A DNA stretch of 35,234 nucleotides from assembly GCA_017964005.1 (NCBI GenBank), contig JAGCSR010000007.1, forward strand, positions 1 to 35,234, given 5' to 3'. Shown piece by piece: positions 1 to 7,609 of this stretch; the stretch's first letter is position 1; each line of letters begins with the position of its first letter. This stretch comes from Clostridiales bacterium (lineage in GTDB: Bacteria > Bacillota > Clostridia > Saccharofermentanales > Saccharofermentanaceae). Below the pieces are notes generated by a model that had not been told where the DNA came from, ran no database searches, and saw nothing but the letters and a program-made list of their open reading frames with translations. Position numbers and translations under genes: made by a program.

Positions 1-102
1 AAACGTTTGGGGATAATTTACCCATGTTTATTTGAGGAAAAATTTTAGCGAATGCCGGTTTGAGCGGTTCTGTTCCGGCCGGCTTTCGGGGAGGAAAAGA
101 TT

Positions 103-3051
103 ATGTCTATGATCGCTAAGAAGATCGCTTTGTTCGTGGGAACAGTGGCAATTCTTTTTGCACTGGTTTCTGTTATGGATTCCCAAAAAGTATATGCGGA
201 TACAGGTGATCCGTTGCCAAGTGTTGAAGTGGGTTACCATACTGAAGGCGGTGGCGGGGCAGCTGTTTATCTGAACAGTTCTAAACCGTATTATGTTAAC
301 GAATCCAAGGAAGCTACATCTGACAGTACAGTGGATTGGAACGCATATTACGATGCTGCACACGGGACCCTTTATTACAGGAATTATGATGGAGTTGGAG
401 TTGATATAAGGACGACAAGAGGCTGGTTGAAGATCGTTCTTACAGGAGATAACAAGATCGAGTGCAGAAGCCAGTTCGGCATATATATTCAGGATAATCT
501 GAGGATATCCTCCAGCACCGGCGGAAAGCTTCTTATTAAGACGGGAACAGACGCTTATTGTCCCGGAATCGAATCCAATCATGGAAACGTAGTGATTGCC
601 GGAGATGCTGAGGTTTCTATTGATGTGCATTGTGAAGGAAATAATAATGTTTTTGGAGTTCGTGCAAGCGAAGGACTTATCAGTATCACGGATAATGCCA
701 AACTTTCTATAAAGACTCAAAACAGTTATCGATATGGTTACAGTTTCGGTCTTTACGGAAAGACTTTATGGATCGATACACCGAATGCCATTGCCTATAC
801 CGGTACATGCGATTTGGGTTACGGTTATGCTCTCTTCTTATTTGAAAGCATTTACATGGGTAATGGAGCATCAATAGATATAGATTTGACTTGTTCAAAT
901 GATTATTGTTATTTTTCTTCTGAATCAGCACTTCGGGGAATGCTCGCAACATACAATTATCGTGTGAAGAAAACTCTGGAAAGCGATACTCAGCAAAAAG
1001 GCGTGATCGACCCCAAGGAATATGTATCGCAATATATAGATATCAAATACGATGATACGGATCTTTCGATGCTTACTCCGGATATGACCGGTAAAGAAGT
1101 ATCCCAATTATTCTTGAACTCCTTCACATCACCCCATGGCGAGACTATGCCCTCTGATAATCAGGGTTGGTATATCCGTCTGAAAGATATTACCGGATTT
1201 GCCGACGACCCCGGTGATTTCCAAAACCTTAAGGACAGCACTGAGCCGCTGGAAAGAGGAGAAACGTATTATTATGTTTTCGAGGTGGTGCTGAACGATG
1301 ATCTTTATATGTGGAATCCTGATCAGGGGAAATATTTCCTGTTCAACGGCCTTTTGAAGAACCCCGCTTACACGGACTATGTCGATGACGATGGAGTTAC
1401 CTGTTATATCGTTGATTTTTATGATATCTGTCAGGAAGATATGTCCTCCGGAACGATACAGGATATTCCTGACGGAGTTTACTGTGAGGATTACTATATG
1501 CCGGTTCCGGTTGTAGAGTATAAGGGAAATACACTGACAAAATACAATGACTATGTTTACTATTACGTTGATGAGAATGGCACGTATATCTACGGACCTT
1601 CAGAAGCAGGTGAATACTCGGTAGTTGTATCAGGAAACGGCAGTTTCTTCGGAGAGATCACAAAAACATTTAAGATCCTGCCTGCAGATCTTTCTGCAGC
1701 TGAAGTCAGCGGGATCGAAACGGATTATTCTTATACCGGAAGTCCGATCAAGCCTGTTCCGAAAGTTTCTGTCAAACTGAATGGTCACGATACGGTTCTT
1801 TACGAAGGAACAGATTACGAAGTCGCTTACTCCAATAACACAAAAGCAGGAACTGCTTCCGTAACGATCAAGGGTATCGGTAATTTTACAGGAACGGTTA
1901 CAAAATCTTTCAAGATCAACAGGTTGGATCAGACGATAACCGCATCTGATATTAACAAGAACTCTAATGATGCACCCTTTGCTCTTGGAGCGACATGTTC
2001 CGGTGACGGCGTATTGTCTTATTCATCTGATAACACCAATGTTGTTACGGTTGATTCATCTGGTAAAGTAACGATAAAGGGAGCAGGCACAGCAAAGATC
2101 ACTATAACCGCCTCGGAGACGGATGCCTATAACAAGGTTGTTAAAACAGTAAATGTCACGATAACCTTTGTTGCCACTCCTTCTTCAACGCCCAAGCCTA
2201 CATCAGCGGCAAAACCGACTTCAGCGGCAAAACCGACTTCAGCGGCTAAGCCTACAGCAGGTCCGACTTCGGATCCTTCAGTTACACTGACTCTCAGCAA
2301 GGATACTGACTCTGTCGTATGCGGCAAGACTGATACTTTGAAGGCAACCCTTAAGGGCGCCTCTTCTGCGATCGCCTGGACTTCATCAGATACGAAGATC
2401 GCCACAGTAGATGCCAACGGTAAGGTAACTGCAAAGATGGCAGGTGCCGCCACAATTACTGCTACAGCGGCAGGAAAGAGCGCGTCTTGTGTAGTTATTG
2501 TTCTTTATAAGGACGTAACGAAGACAAAGGATTTCTGGTTTGCTCCCACCAACTATCTGACAGCTGCAGGTGTCGTTAAGGGCTATGACAAGCAGACCAA
2601 GTTCAAGCCCGCCAACGAGTGCACGAGAGCTCAGATGGTAACATTCATCTGGAGACTTATGGGAGAACCCGTACCGAAGTCCAAGACCTGTAAGTTCAAG
2701 GATGTCAAGGAGAAGGATTACTTCTATAAGGCATGTATCTGGGGTAATGAGAATAAGATCGTAGAAGGATATAAGGACGGAACCTTCGGACCTCAGATCG
2801 TATGTGCAAGAAAGCATGCCGTTACATTCCTTTGGAGACTTGCTGGACAGCCTGCACCTTCTTCAACGAAGAACAAGTTCAAGGATGTAAAGGAGAAGGA
2901 TTACTTCTATAAGGCGTGCCTCTGGGCTTCCGAGAAGGGGATCCTGGCAGGGTACTCTGACGGAACATTCAAGCCCAACGGCAACTGCCTCAGGCGCCAG
3001 ATGGTAACCTTCCTTTACAAGTATGATAAGTTTATCAACGGCAAAGGATAA
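103..3051 (+). CDS. SLH-anchored surface protein with beta-helix-like and Ig-like domains
   Basis: 982 aa, ATG start preceded by GGGGAGGAAAAG. Residues 1-32 form a signal peptide (KK, hydrophobic core, VYA before D33). Residues about 70-215 are glycine- and beta-rich (GIYIQDNLRISSS, GGKLLIKTG) and resemble the beta-helical carbohydrate-binding-type region of clostridial surface proteins; that assignment is tentative. Residues about 490-610 hold beta-sandwich repeats (YSYTGSPIKP, YSNNTKAGTASVTIKG), followed by a BIG2-type Ig-like domain at about 612-690, a PTSAAK linker, a second BIG2 domain at about 728-803, and three SLH repeats at 805-982 (CTRAQMVTFIWR, CARKHAVTFLWR, CLRRQMVTFLYK). SLH repeats usually bind pyruvylated secondary wall polymer, so the protein is probably wall-bound and displays its N-terminal domains outside. 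Ligand unknown. Its SLH part closely matches those of the genes at 22174, 24340 and, less closely, 26430. Confidence 0.9.
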   Translation: MSMIAKKIALFVGTVAILFALVSVMDSQKVYADTGDPLPSVEVGYHTEGGGGAAVYLNSSKPYYVNESKEATSDSTVDWNAYYDAAHGTLYYRNYDGVGVDIRTTRGWLKIVLTGDNKIECRSQFGIYIQDNLRISSSTGGKLLIKTGTDAYCPGIESNHGNVVIAGDAEVSIDVHCEGNNNVFGVRASEGLISITDNAKLSIKTQNSYRYGYSFGLYGKTLWIDTPNAIAYTGTCDLGYGYALFLFESIYMGNGASIDIDLTCSNDYCYFSSESALRGMLATYNYRVKKTLESDTQQKGVIDPKEYVSQYIDIKYDDTDLSMLTPDMTGKEVSQLFLNSFTSPHGETMPSDNQGWYIRLKDITGFADDPGDFQNLKDSTEPLERGETYYYVFEVVLNDDLYMWNPDQGKYFLFNGLLKNPAYTDYVDDDGVTCYIVDFYDICQEDMSSGTIQDIPDGVYCEDYYMPVPVVEYKGNTLTKYNDYVYYYVDENGTYIYGPSEAGEYSVVVSGNGSFFGEITKTFKILPADLSAAEVSGIETDYSYTGSPIKPVPKVSVKLNGHDTVLYEGTDYEVAYSNNTKAGTASVTIKGIGNFTGTVTKSFKINRLDQTITASDINKNSNDAPFALGATCSGDGVLSYSSDNTNVVTVDSSGKVTIKGAGTAKITITASETDAYNKVVKTVNVTITFVATPSSTPKPTSAAKPTSAAKPTSAAKPTAGPTSDPSVTLTLSKDTDSVVCGKTDTLKATLKGASSAIAWTSSDTKIATVDANGKVTAKMAGAATITATAAGKSASCVVIVLYKDVTKTKDFWFAPTNYLTAAGVVKGYDKQTKFKPANECTRAQMVTFIWRLMGEPVPKSKTCKFKDVKEKDYFYKACIWGNENKIVEGYKDGTFGPQIVCARKHAVTFLWRLAGQPAPSSTKNKFKDVKEKDYFYKACLWASEKGILAGYSDGTFKPNGNCLRRQMVTFLYKYDKFINGKG
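2197..2250 (+). repeat. 18-bp tandem repeat coding the PTSAAK linker
   Basis: Three in-frame 18-bp units (2197-2214, 2215-2232, 2233-2250) encode PTSAAK three times between the two Ig-like domains. The units are nearly identical in DNA, so slippage could change linker length between strains. Confidence 0.9.
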
Positions 3052-3078
3052 AGAAGATACTGTTGACCGATCGTTGAG

Positions 3079-3105
3079 GGCTGCCTTCGGGCAGCCTTCT
3101 TTTTC
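3079..3105 (+). terminator. Rho-independent terminator of the SLH gene
   Basis: The stem GGCTGCC/GGCAGCC with a TTCG loop (3079-3096) is followed by TTCTTTTTC, 28 bases after the stop codon. Confidence 0.92.
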
Positions 3106-3170
3106 GGGTAAAGGGAACTTAAAGATTTTGAAGAGCTTGTTATAAATTAAGGCGATAGCGCCACATTTTA

Positions 3171-3213
3171 TTTACTGACTGTTAATCCCCTTTACTGACG
3201 GATGATCTATAAT
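3171..3213 (+). promoter_or_regulatory. Direct-repeat operator and TATAAT of an orphan micro-gene
   Basis: The 9-mer TTTACTGAC occurs at 3171-3179 and again at 3191-3199, exactly 20 bp apart (about two helix turns). The second copy ends 8 bp before a perfect TATAAT at 3208-3213. There is no good -35 hexamer, and the repeat sits where one would be. Direct repeats over the -35 region are typical of activator-dependent promoters bound by response regulators; which regulator is involved is not known. Confidence 0.55.
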
Positions 3214-3230
3214 ATAACCATCAAGTTAGA

Positions 3231-3242
3231 TTCAAGCTTGAA
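3231..3242. repeat. Palindrome TTCAAGCTTGAA, half repeated at 3361
   Basis: A perfect 12-bp palindrome lies in the putative 5' leader of the micro-gene. The decamer TTCAAGCTTG recurs at 3361-3370, just after the small ORF, so the two copies bracket it. The role is unknown: protein-binding site or RNA pairing element. Confidence 0.6.
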
Positions 3243-3266
3243 GTTTATAGATAGGAGGTGATACCA

Positions 3267-3353
3267 ATGGGACAGATTGAAGACCGATCCGTAATGGGCC
3301 TCATGTCCCGCGGGTCGTTGACCGGTATCTCCTCTGAAGTGTTTTTTTCCTAA
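3267..3353 (+). CDS. 28-codon micro-ORF with sequestered perfect Shine-Dalgarno site
   Basis: The ORF encodes MGQIEDRSVMGLMSRG, then SLTGISSEVFFS and stop. The start follows AGGAGGTGAT (3253-3262), a full match to the usual 3' end of 16S rRNA, at normal spacing. GATACC (3260-3265) pairs with GGTATC (3324-3329), and GGAGG (3254-3258) with CCTCT (3331-3335), so the site would be folded into a stem whose other arm is inside the ORF. The peptide has no signal sequence or membrane segment. It could be a leader peptide, a small regulatory protein, or incidental to a structured RNA. No plus-strand gene follows before the terminator at 3409. I do not recognise the family. Confidence 0.5.
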   Translation: MGQIEDRSVMGLMSRGSLTGISSEVFFS

Positions 3354-3371
3354 GGTTTTTTTCAAGCTTGG

Positions 3372-3392
3372 AGGAGGTTATCGCAGAATAAC
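3372..3392 (+). promoter_or_regulatory. Small hairpin in the micro-gene 3' region
   Basis: GGTTAT and ATAACC around position 3377-3392 form a 6-bp stem with loop CGCAGA, directly after GGAGGA. It lies between the micro-ORF stop and the terminator. Nothing translatable follows it. Confidence 0.4.
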
Positions 3393-3408
3393 CAAATAAC
3401 AGTCAATT

Positions 3409-3440
3409 AAGAGTCGTCGAGATGTAGGCGACTCTTTTTT
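3409..3440 (+). terminator. Terminator of the orphan micro-gene
   Basis: The stem AAGAGTCG (3409-3416)/CGACTCTT (3429-3436) runs into a T tract ending at 3440. With the TATAAT at 3208 it defines an independent transcript of roughly 220 nt. Confidence 0.88.
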
Positions 3441-3456
3441 GGTGTCTGTTTCAGAT

Positions 3457-3486
3457 ACAAAAAATGCTGCCTTGCGGGGCAGCATT
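3457..3486 (-). terminator. Terminator of the MFS transporter gene
   Basis: On the minus strand the stem AATGCTGCC/GGCAGCATT (3463-3471 with 3478-3486) is followed by a T run (A's at 3457-3462 on the plus strand). It lies 28 bases beyond the transporter stop codon. Confidence 0.9.
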
Positions 3487-3513
3487 CTCGTGTTGTTATT
3501 GTCGGGAATGATA

Positions 3514-4728
3514 TTAAGTGTTCTGTTCTGTCTTGGCAGAGCTTCCTTTGACCATGAAGAAGTAGATTACCCAGGCGGCTGCGTAGAGTGCCATTGCGGT
3601 TCCGATGATGAAAGAATAGTTCTTGCCGGTGTTGTTGAGGATTATCTCGGACAGGTTGTTGCCGGTAAGTCCCGCGATGGCCCAGGCGGAGAGCGCGAGC
3701 CCGTGGATCTTGGAGATATTCTTCATGCCGAACCTGGACTCGAGGAGAGCAGGAAGAGTTGAGAATCCGCCGCCGTAGCCGAGGTTGATGATCATGAGAA
3801 GGATGATGATAATGAATCCCACATTTGCAACAAGGCTCAGTGCGCAGATGGCGGTGCAGGAGATGAAGATTATGCTGTAGACTGTAGCGCGGTCCTTCAT
3901 CTTATCGGATACAGTGGAATACCCGATACGGCCGAGAGCGTTGCAGACTGCCGTTACGGAAGGTACGACGCTGATGATGACCGCAAGGACTGCAAGGCCT
4001 GCGAACTTCTCATTGAGGAGCTGCTTCTCATATGTGATGAGCATGAGACCGCAGTGGATGTTGATGTAGAAGATGAGCCAGATGCCGATGAAGGTCTTGT
4101 TCTTGAGCATCGATGTGGCTTTGAAACTGTCGTTGGTAGCTTTGCTTTCCACCCAGCCTTCCGGCTTTTTGAGGAGGAGATGTCCTGCGAACATCATGAC
4201 GAAGTAGATGGCACCTAAGATGATGAACATGGCGGAGATCCCGACCTTGTTCTGCAGGAGTTCCATGATAGGGGTTGCGATGGCTTTGGCAAGACCGAAT
4301 CCCATGATGGAGATTCCGGTCGCAAGGCCCTTATGGTCCTTAAACCAGAGCATCAGGGTCTTGACCGGAGTTAAGTATCCGATACCGAGACCTATGCCCA
4401 TAATGCATCCGTAGAAGATGTATATCAGAACGAGTGCCAGGGGGCCTGTGAAGAACTTGATGGTAAGACCTGTTCCCAGCATACCTGTCGTAAAGCAGAT
4501 GGCGGAGATAAGGGAAGATCTGTGGATGTTCATCTCGACGATCTTGCCTGCGAAAGCGGCAGACATGCCGAGGAAGAATATCGCCAGGGAAAAAGCCCAG
4601 CCGACGGCGAAAGTGCTCATGCCGATCCTGTCTGCAACTGCTTCCTTGAATGTGCTCCAACAGTACACCGTTCCGATGGAACAGTGAATCAATAATGCGG
4701 GTATGGCAGCCCGTGTCCACTTGTTCAT
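3514..4728 (-). CDS. OFA-family MFS transporter (oxalate/formate antiporter-like)
   Basis: 404 aa with about twelve hydrophobic segments, the usual size and topology for the major facilitator superfamily. The N-terminus (AAIPALLIHCSIGTVYCWSTF) and the segment with GIGLGIGYLTPVKTLMLWF match the OFA subgroup, which includes OxlT and the pyruvate-responsive YhjX. Family members move small carboxylates such as oxalate, formate or pyruvate; the substrate here cannot be told from sequence. The ATG follows GAGGGG at 6-bp spacing. The gene is monocistronic with its own terminator and diverges from the metallophosphoesterase gene, sharing a 134-bp control region that contains a palindrome. Confidence 0.88.
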   Translation of the reverse strand: MNKWTRAAIPALLIHCSIGTVYCWSTFKEAVADRIGMSTFAVGWAFSLAIFFLGMSAAFAGKIVEMNIHRSSLISAICFTTGMLGTGLTIKFFTGPLALVLIYIFYGCIMGIGLGIGYLTPVKTLMLWFKDHKGLATGISIMGFGLAKAIATPIMELLQNKVGISAMFIILGAIYFVMMFAGHLLLKKPEGWVESKATNDSFKATSMLKNKTFIGIWLIFYINIHCGLMLITYEKQLLNEKFAGLAVLAVIISVVPSVTAVCNALGRIGYSTVSDKMKDRATVYSIIFISCTAICALSLVANVGFIIIILLMIINLGYGGGFSTLPALLESRFGMKNISKIHGLALSAWAIAGLTGNNLSEIILNNTGKNYSFIIGTAMALYAAAWVIYFFMVKGSSAKTEQNT

Positions 4729-4766
4729 AGATGACCCCTCTGTTTTCTTGATTCAGTTGAATGAAA

Positions 4767-4796
4767 TTGCCTTATAAGCCTGACAATTTATATAGT
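4767..4796 (+). promoter_or_regulatory. Candidate promoter for the metallophosphoesterase gene
   Basis: TTGCCT (4767-4772), an 18-bp spacer, then TATAGT (4791-4796). The match is moderate. The palindrome at 4796-4811 starts at the last base of the -10 box, where a repressor would block initiation. Confidence 0.45.
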
Positions 4797-4811
4797 AACA
4801 CTACTGTGTTA
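4796..4811. promoter_or_regulatory. Palindromic operator-like site between divergent genes
   Basis: TAACACTACTGTGTTA is a perfect 6-bp inverted repeat with a 4-bp centre. Its half-sites (TAACAC/GTGTTA) recall CRP/FNR- or Rex-type operators, but no single regulator can be assigned. It could serve both divergent genes. Confidence 0.5.
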
Positions 4812-4862
4812 TTCTTATTGAAGAATAGTACACAATAATTCGGGAAGGAAATTGGCCATATC

Positions 4863-5867
4863 ATGCAATTTTGGCAATGGGTCGTCATCTGGTATGTTGT
4901 AACCAACATCGGAGGGTTCTTAGCGTTTGCATCAGATAAGTATTTTGCGAAGACCGGCAAGCGCCGCATCATGGAACGCGACCTTATCCTGCTCGCTGCC
5001 ATTGGCGGCGGACTGGGGTGCCTTCTGGGCATGATCCTGTGTCACCACAAGACACGCAAAAAGAAGTTTACGGTGGTGGTCCCGTTCTTCCTCGTGCTGT
5101 ACATTGCAGCTACATGTTTCTTCACTTATCAGAACAATAATCTTGTCATCACGAAGTACGATCCCGGCACTTCCATCGGTGTTCGTGCGGTTCAGATATC
5201 AGACCTTCACAACATGAAGATCTGGTGGGACAAGGACCGGATAATCCGTGAGACGTCTGCTTTGGATCCTGATGTTATCTTCCTTACGGGAGACCTTGCC
5301 GATTCGATGCATACCGATATAGATTCAGCGCTCTACACTGCAGGGGAACTTGCGAAGATCGCGCCGACCTACTATGTAACAGGCAACCATGAGTACAGGC
5401 TGTCCGAAGCAGATTACTTTAAGCTCACAGGAGGGCTCACGGATGCGGGTGTGAAGGTGTTGTCGAATTCTTATGAGATCCGAACTGACGGCAAAGAGCA
5501 ATATGCCGTGATAGGACTGGAGGATTATTCTCTCGGGGACGGAACGCTGGCAGCGCTTATCGATGATGCGCGCGCTCAGGCAGGATATGACATTCCGACG
5601 GTGGTTCTGGCACATGAGCCCCAGTATATCGATAACTACGCTGCATCAGGAGCGGATATTGTTTTCGCAGGGCACGCACACGGAGGACAGATCGTTCTGC
5701 CCGGGATCGGACCTGTCGTATCTCCGGACCAGGGACTGTTCCCGAAGCTGACATCCGGGATAATCGGGAAGGGCAGCACCAAGATGATCGTAAGCCGGGG
5801 CTTGGGCAACAGCGCTCTTCCATACAGGATCAATGATTTCCCTGAGATCATCGTGAGCGATCTGTGA
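4863..5867 (+). CDS. DUF1294 membrane domain fused to calcineurin-like metallophosphoesterase
   Basis: 334 aa. Residues 1-90 carry three hydrophobic segments and the DUF1294 pattern (ASDKYFAKTGKRRI, GGGLGCLLGMILCHHKTRKKKF). Residues about 104-334 are a YkuE-type metallophosphoesterase with its metal-binding motifs in order: SDLHN (D114, H116), TGDLAD (D144), GNHEY (174-178), AHEP (250-253), GHAHGG (270-275). All expected ligands are present, so the enzyme should be active on a phosphoester. YkuE-like enzymes are linked to the cell envelope and some cleave lipid-linked pyrophosphates; the substrate here is unknown. DUF1294 and the phosphoesterase are usually separate proteins. Shine-Dalgarno GGAAGG is rather far (about 14 bp) from this ATG. 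Divergent from the MFS gene. Confidence 0.88.
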   Translation: MQFWQWVVIWYVVTNIGGFLAFASDKYFAKTGKRRIMERDLILLAAIGGGLGCLLGMILCHHKTRKKKFTVVVPFFLVLYIAATCFFTYQNNNLVITKYDPGTSIGVRAVQISDLHNMKIWWDKDRIIRETSALDPDVIFLTGDLADSMHTDIDSALYTAGELAKIAPTYYVTGNHEYRLSEADYFKLTGGLTDAGVKVLSNSYEIRTDGKEQYAVIGLEDYSLGDGTLAALIDDARAQAGYDIPTVVLAHEPQYIDNYAASGADIVFAGHAHGGQIVLPGIGPVVSPDQGLFPKLTSGIIGKGSTKMIVSRGLGNSALPYRINDFPEIIVSDL

Positions 5868-5873
5868 TATAAT
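5865..5873 (+). promoter_or_regulatory. Extended -10 promoter for the 62-aa protein gene
   Basis: TG-A-TATAAT (5865-5873) overlaps the stop codon of the preceding gene, and the -35 region is poor. It places a start site about 30 bases before the small gene. Confidence 0.5.
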
Positions 5874-5911
5874 CAGAGCATCTATGAGTTTAACCCAAGG
5901 AGGATAAAACT

Positions 5912-6100
5912 ATGGCTGACATGAAGATGCCCGATATCGACATCAACAAGATCAAGGAAGGCGCAAGCGATGCTCTGGAGCAGGTATCCAAGAACGAGCA
6001 GGCAAATGCCGTTTACGAGAAGGTAGCAGATACCATTGAGGACAAGACAAAGGTTGACGTTCCCACAGCAGGCGATCTGTCTAAGATGCTCGGCAACTGA
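5912..6100 (+). CDS. Small acidic helical protein, unknown function
   Basis: 62 aa, preceded by AAGGAGG at 7-8 bp spacing, with its own extended -10 promoter and a strong terminator, so it is very likely a real gene. The protein is charged and hydrophilic, with no signal peptide, membrane segment or cysteine. It opens with MADMKMPDIDINKIKEGASD, and residues 11-48 look helical. Its codons (AAG, ATC and GGC preferred) resemble those of the strongly expressed enolase gene here, which hints at high expression. I do not recognise the family. Confidence 0.75.
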   Translation: MADMKMPDIDINKIKEGASDALEQVSKNEQANAVYEKVADTIEDKTKVDVPTAGDLSKMLGN

Positions 6101-6125
6101 TAACGATTAGAAGAACATTTCAAGG

Positions 6126-6149
6126 CCGCGCCCGAGGGCGCGGTTTTTT
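6126..6149 (+). terminator. Terminator after the 62-aa protein gene
   Basis: The GC-rich stem CCGCGCCC/GGGCGCGG (6126-6133 with 6136-6143) is followed by TTTTTT. Confidence 0.93.
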
Positions 6150-6167
6150 GTTGTGATGATACGGTCT

Positions 6168-6644
6168 TTACTTTTCTCTGAGTAATCTGATCCAGATTAT
6201 CACTGCGATCGAAGATAAGCCGAAGAAGAACAGGCACGTTACTGCCGTTAATACATATCCGCCGTTTTTCCTGGTTTGCTGCTGATGTTTAAAGTCTTCG
6301 ATCGAACGGCAGATCTCATCTTTTTCCGACAACTGATCCGGGTTAAGAGATGCTTCCAGATAGTCGAACTCCCCATTATCGTCAATGTATCTGATCCCGG
6401 TTAATTTCCCGGTGTCGTGGATCATCATGAATGATACTTTTGTTCCCGCAGGGAGTGTGACCACTTTGTTATCCCTGTTGGTTCCGGTTACGGATCCTGC
6501 CAGTGTATATTCATTCTTAAAGTTTTCATGATAATAGTGGTCGATGCGATATGTGGAAATAGAGGTAACGGCCGCAATTCCCAGAAGAGCTGTGAAAGCC
6601 GCAAGGACAGGAAGCAGGATTATCAGAAAGATCTTCTTAGCCAT
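6168..6644 (-). CDS. Two-TM membrane protein of unknown function
   Basis: 158 aa, with the ATG preceded by GGGAGGG at good spacing. One hydrophobic segment lies at residues about 4-30 and another at about 128-152, followed by a basic end (RLLREK). The roughly 95 residues between them are hydrophilic (YRIDHYYHENF, TLPAGTKVSFMMIHDTG) and would sit outside the cell. This layout resembles DUF3592-type membrane proteins, but the match is not firm. It converges on the terminator of the 62-aa gene and has no partner gene. Confidence 0.72.
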   Translation of the reverse strand: MAKKIFLIILLPVLAAFTALLGIAAVTSISTYRIDHYYHENFKNEYTLAGSVTGTNRDNKVVTLPAGTKVSFMMIHDTGKLTGIRYIDDNGEFDYLEASLNPDQLSEKDEICRSIEDFKHQQQTRKNGGYVLTAVTCLFFFGLSSIAVIIWIRLLREK

Positions 6645-6745
6645 GAATCCCTCCCCACGATGTCGTTGAATGAGTTGTCTCTCACCAATATTCTAAGAGC
6701 TGTAGATCTGTATTTCAAGGATATTGATATTATCGCGAAAGAATG

Positions 6746-6774
6746 TTTACAGGACGTATAGCAGAGTATATAAT
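6746..6774 (+). promoter_or_regulatory. Promoter of the toxin-antitoxin unit
   Basis: TTTACA (6746-6751), a 17-bp spacer and TATAAT (6769-6774): a near-consensus sigma-70/SigA promoter 43 bases before the antitoxin start. Confidence 0.82.
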
Positions 6775-6817
6775 GTCATTAGCAGACTAACCTTAGCCAA
6801 GCAAGGAGGGCCGGATC

Positions 6818-7057
6818 ATGGTACAGGTAAATATGCTGGAAGCAAAGACCAATCTGTCGAAGCTCGTGGCTCAGCTTGAGAGCCGCGAAGTGGACTATGT
6901 GATCATATCGAGGAACGGGACTCCAGTGGCAAAGATAGAGCGGTTTAATGCCAATAACGGTGAGAGAAGGCAACTGGGCCTTTGTGACGGTGAGTTTGAT
7001 ATACCGGATGATATCGACTTCATAAATGATGAGATACTGGAGGACTTTGACTTATGA
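6818..7057 (+). CDS. Phd/YefM-family antitoxin
   Basis: 79 aa. The N-terminal half (VNMLEAKTNLSKLVAQLESRE, then VIISRNGTPVAKI) is the DNA-binding fold of Phd/YefM antitoxins, which usually repress their own promoter. The acidic C-terminus (DIPDDIDFINDEILEDFDL) would wrap around and block the toxin. The start follows AAGGAGG at 6-7 bp. The stop overlaps the toxin start as ATGA, so the two are translationally coupled. Confidence 0.9.
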   Translation: MVQVNMLEAKTNLSKLVAQLESREVDYVIISRNGTPVAKIERFNANNGERRQLGLCDGEFDIPDDIDFINDEILEDFDL

Positions 7058-7458
7058 ATATCCTGCTTGATACTCATGTTCTCATCTGGTGTTTTTTCTC
7101 TGCAAAGAAGATCCCTGATGATATCAAGGATATGATCACAGATCCTGGGAATAATATCTTTTACAGCGTTTTATCAGTCTGGGAGATTGCGCTTAAACAC
7201 GGCAAGAGACCTGAGCAGATGCCTGTTGCTCCCGAGAGGATCATAAAGGAGTGCAGGAGAGCCGGCTTTATGCCATTGAGTTTTTGCAATGATCATGTCC
7301 TTGCCGAAAGCGAACTTATCCTCAAAGACGGATCTATAGATCATAAGGATCCATTCGACCGTATGTTGCTCTCGCAGGCAATATCGGAGGATATGGTGTT
7401 CATAACCTACGATCCGAAGATGAAGGCTTACGATGTTCCGAAGATGATATGGTTTTGA
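7054..7458 (+). CDS. PIN-domain toxin (VapC-like RNase)
   Basis: 134 aa. It has the acidic residues of a PIN nuclease: D6 in LLDTHVLIW, E44 in SVWEIALK, the DPFDR motif (D99, D102) and D120 in ITYD. PIN toxins cut RNA, often tRNA or rRNA, with Mg2+. It overlaps the Phd-type antitoxin by four bases, the standard arrangement for this family (Phd-PIN pairing, as in YefM-like/VapC-like hybrids). No active-site residue looks lost, so it should be functional. Confidence 0.9.
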   Translation: MNILLDTHVLIWCFFSAKKIPDDIKDMITDPGNNIFYSVLSVWEIALKHGKRPEQMPVAPERIIKECRRAGFMPLSFCNDHVLAESELILKDGSIDHKDPFDRMLLSQAISEDMVFITYDPKMKAYDVPKMIWF

Positions 7459-7518
7459 TTTTGCAACCATGACAGATAAGAAATTGATTTAAACAAATAA
7501 TGATCATATAATGTTCAC

Positions 7519-7570
7519 GAAGGAACAGGACTGGCAGTGGATATATGCCGGACACCGTTCCTTCTTTATT
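7519..7570 (+). terminator. Terminator of the toxin-antitoxin unit
   Basis: The perfect arms GAAGGAAC (7519-7526) and GTTCCTTC (7557-7564), with a second inner stem around TGGCA/TGCCG, lead into TTTATT. This separates the toxin from the trp leader. Confidence 0.75.
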
Positions 7571-7609
7571 TGCATCTGAAAGCCTTAGGGTTATATGCGA
7601 AAATCCTTC

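Noticed and set aside
3439..3762. 107-codon plus-strand frame beginning near the micro-gene terminator
   Set aside because: It starts in the terminator region and runs antisense through the 3' end of the MFS transporter; there is no ribosome binding site.
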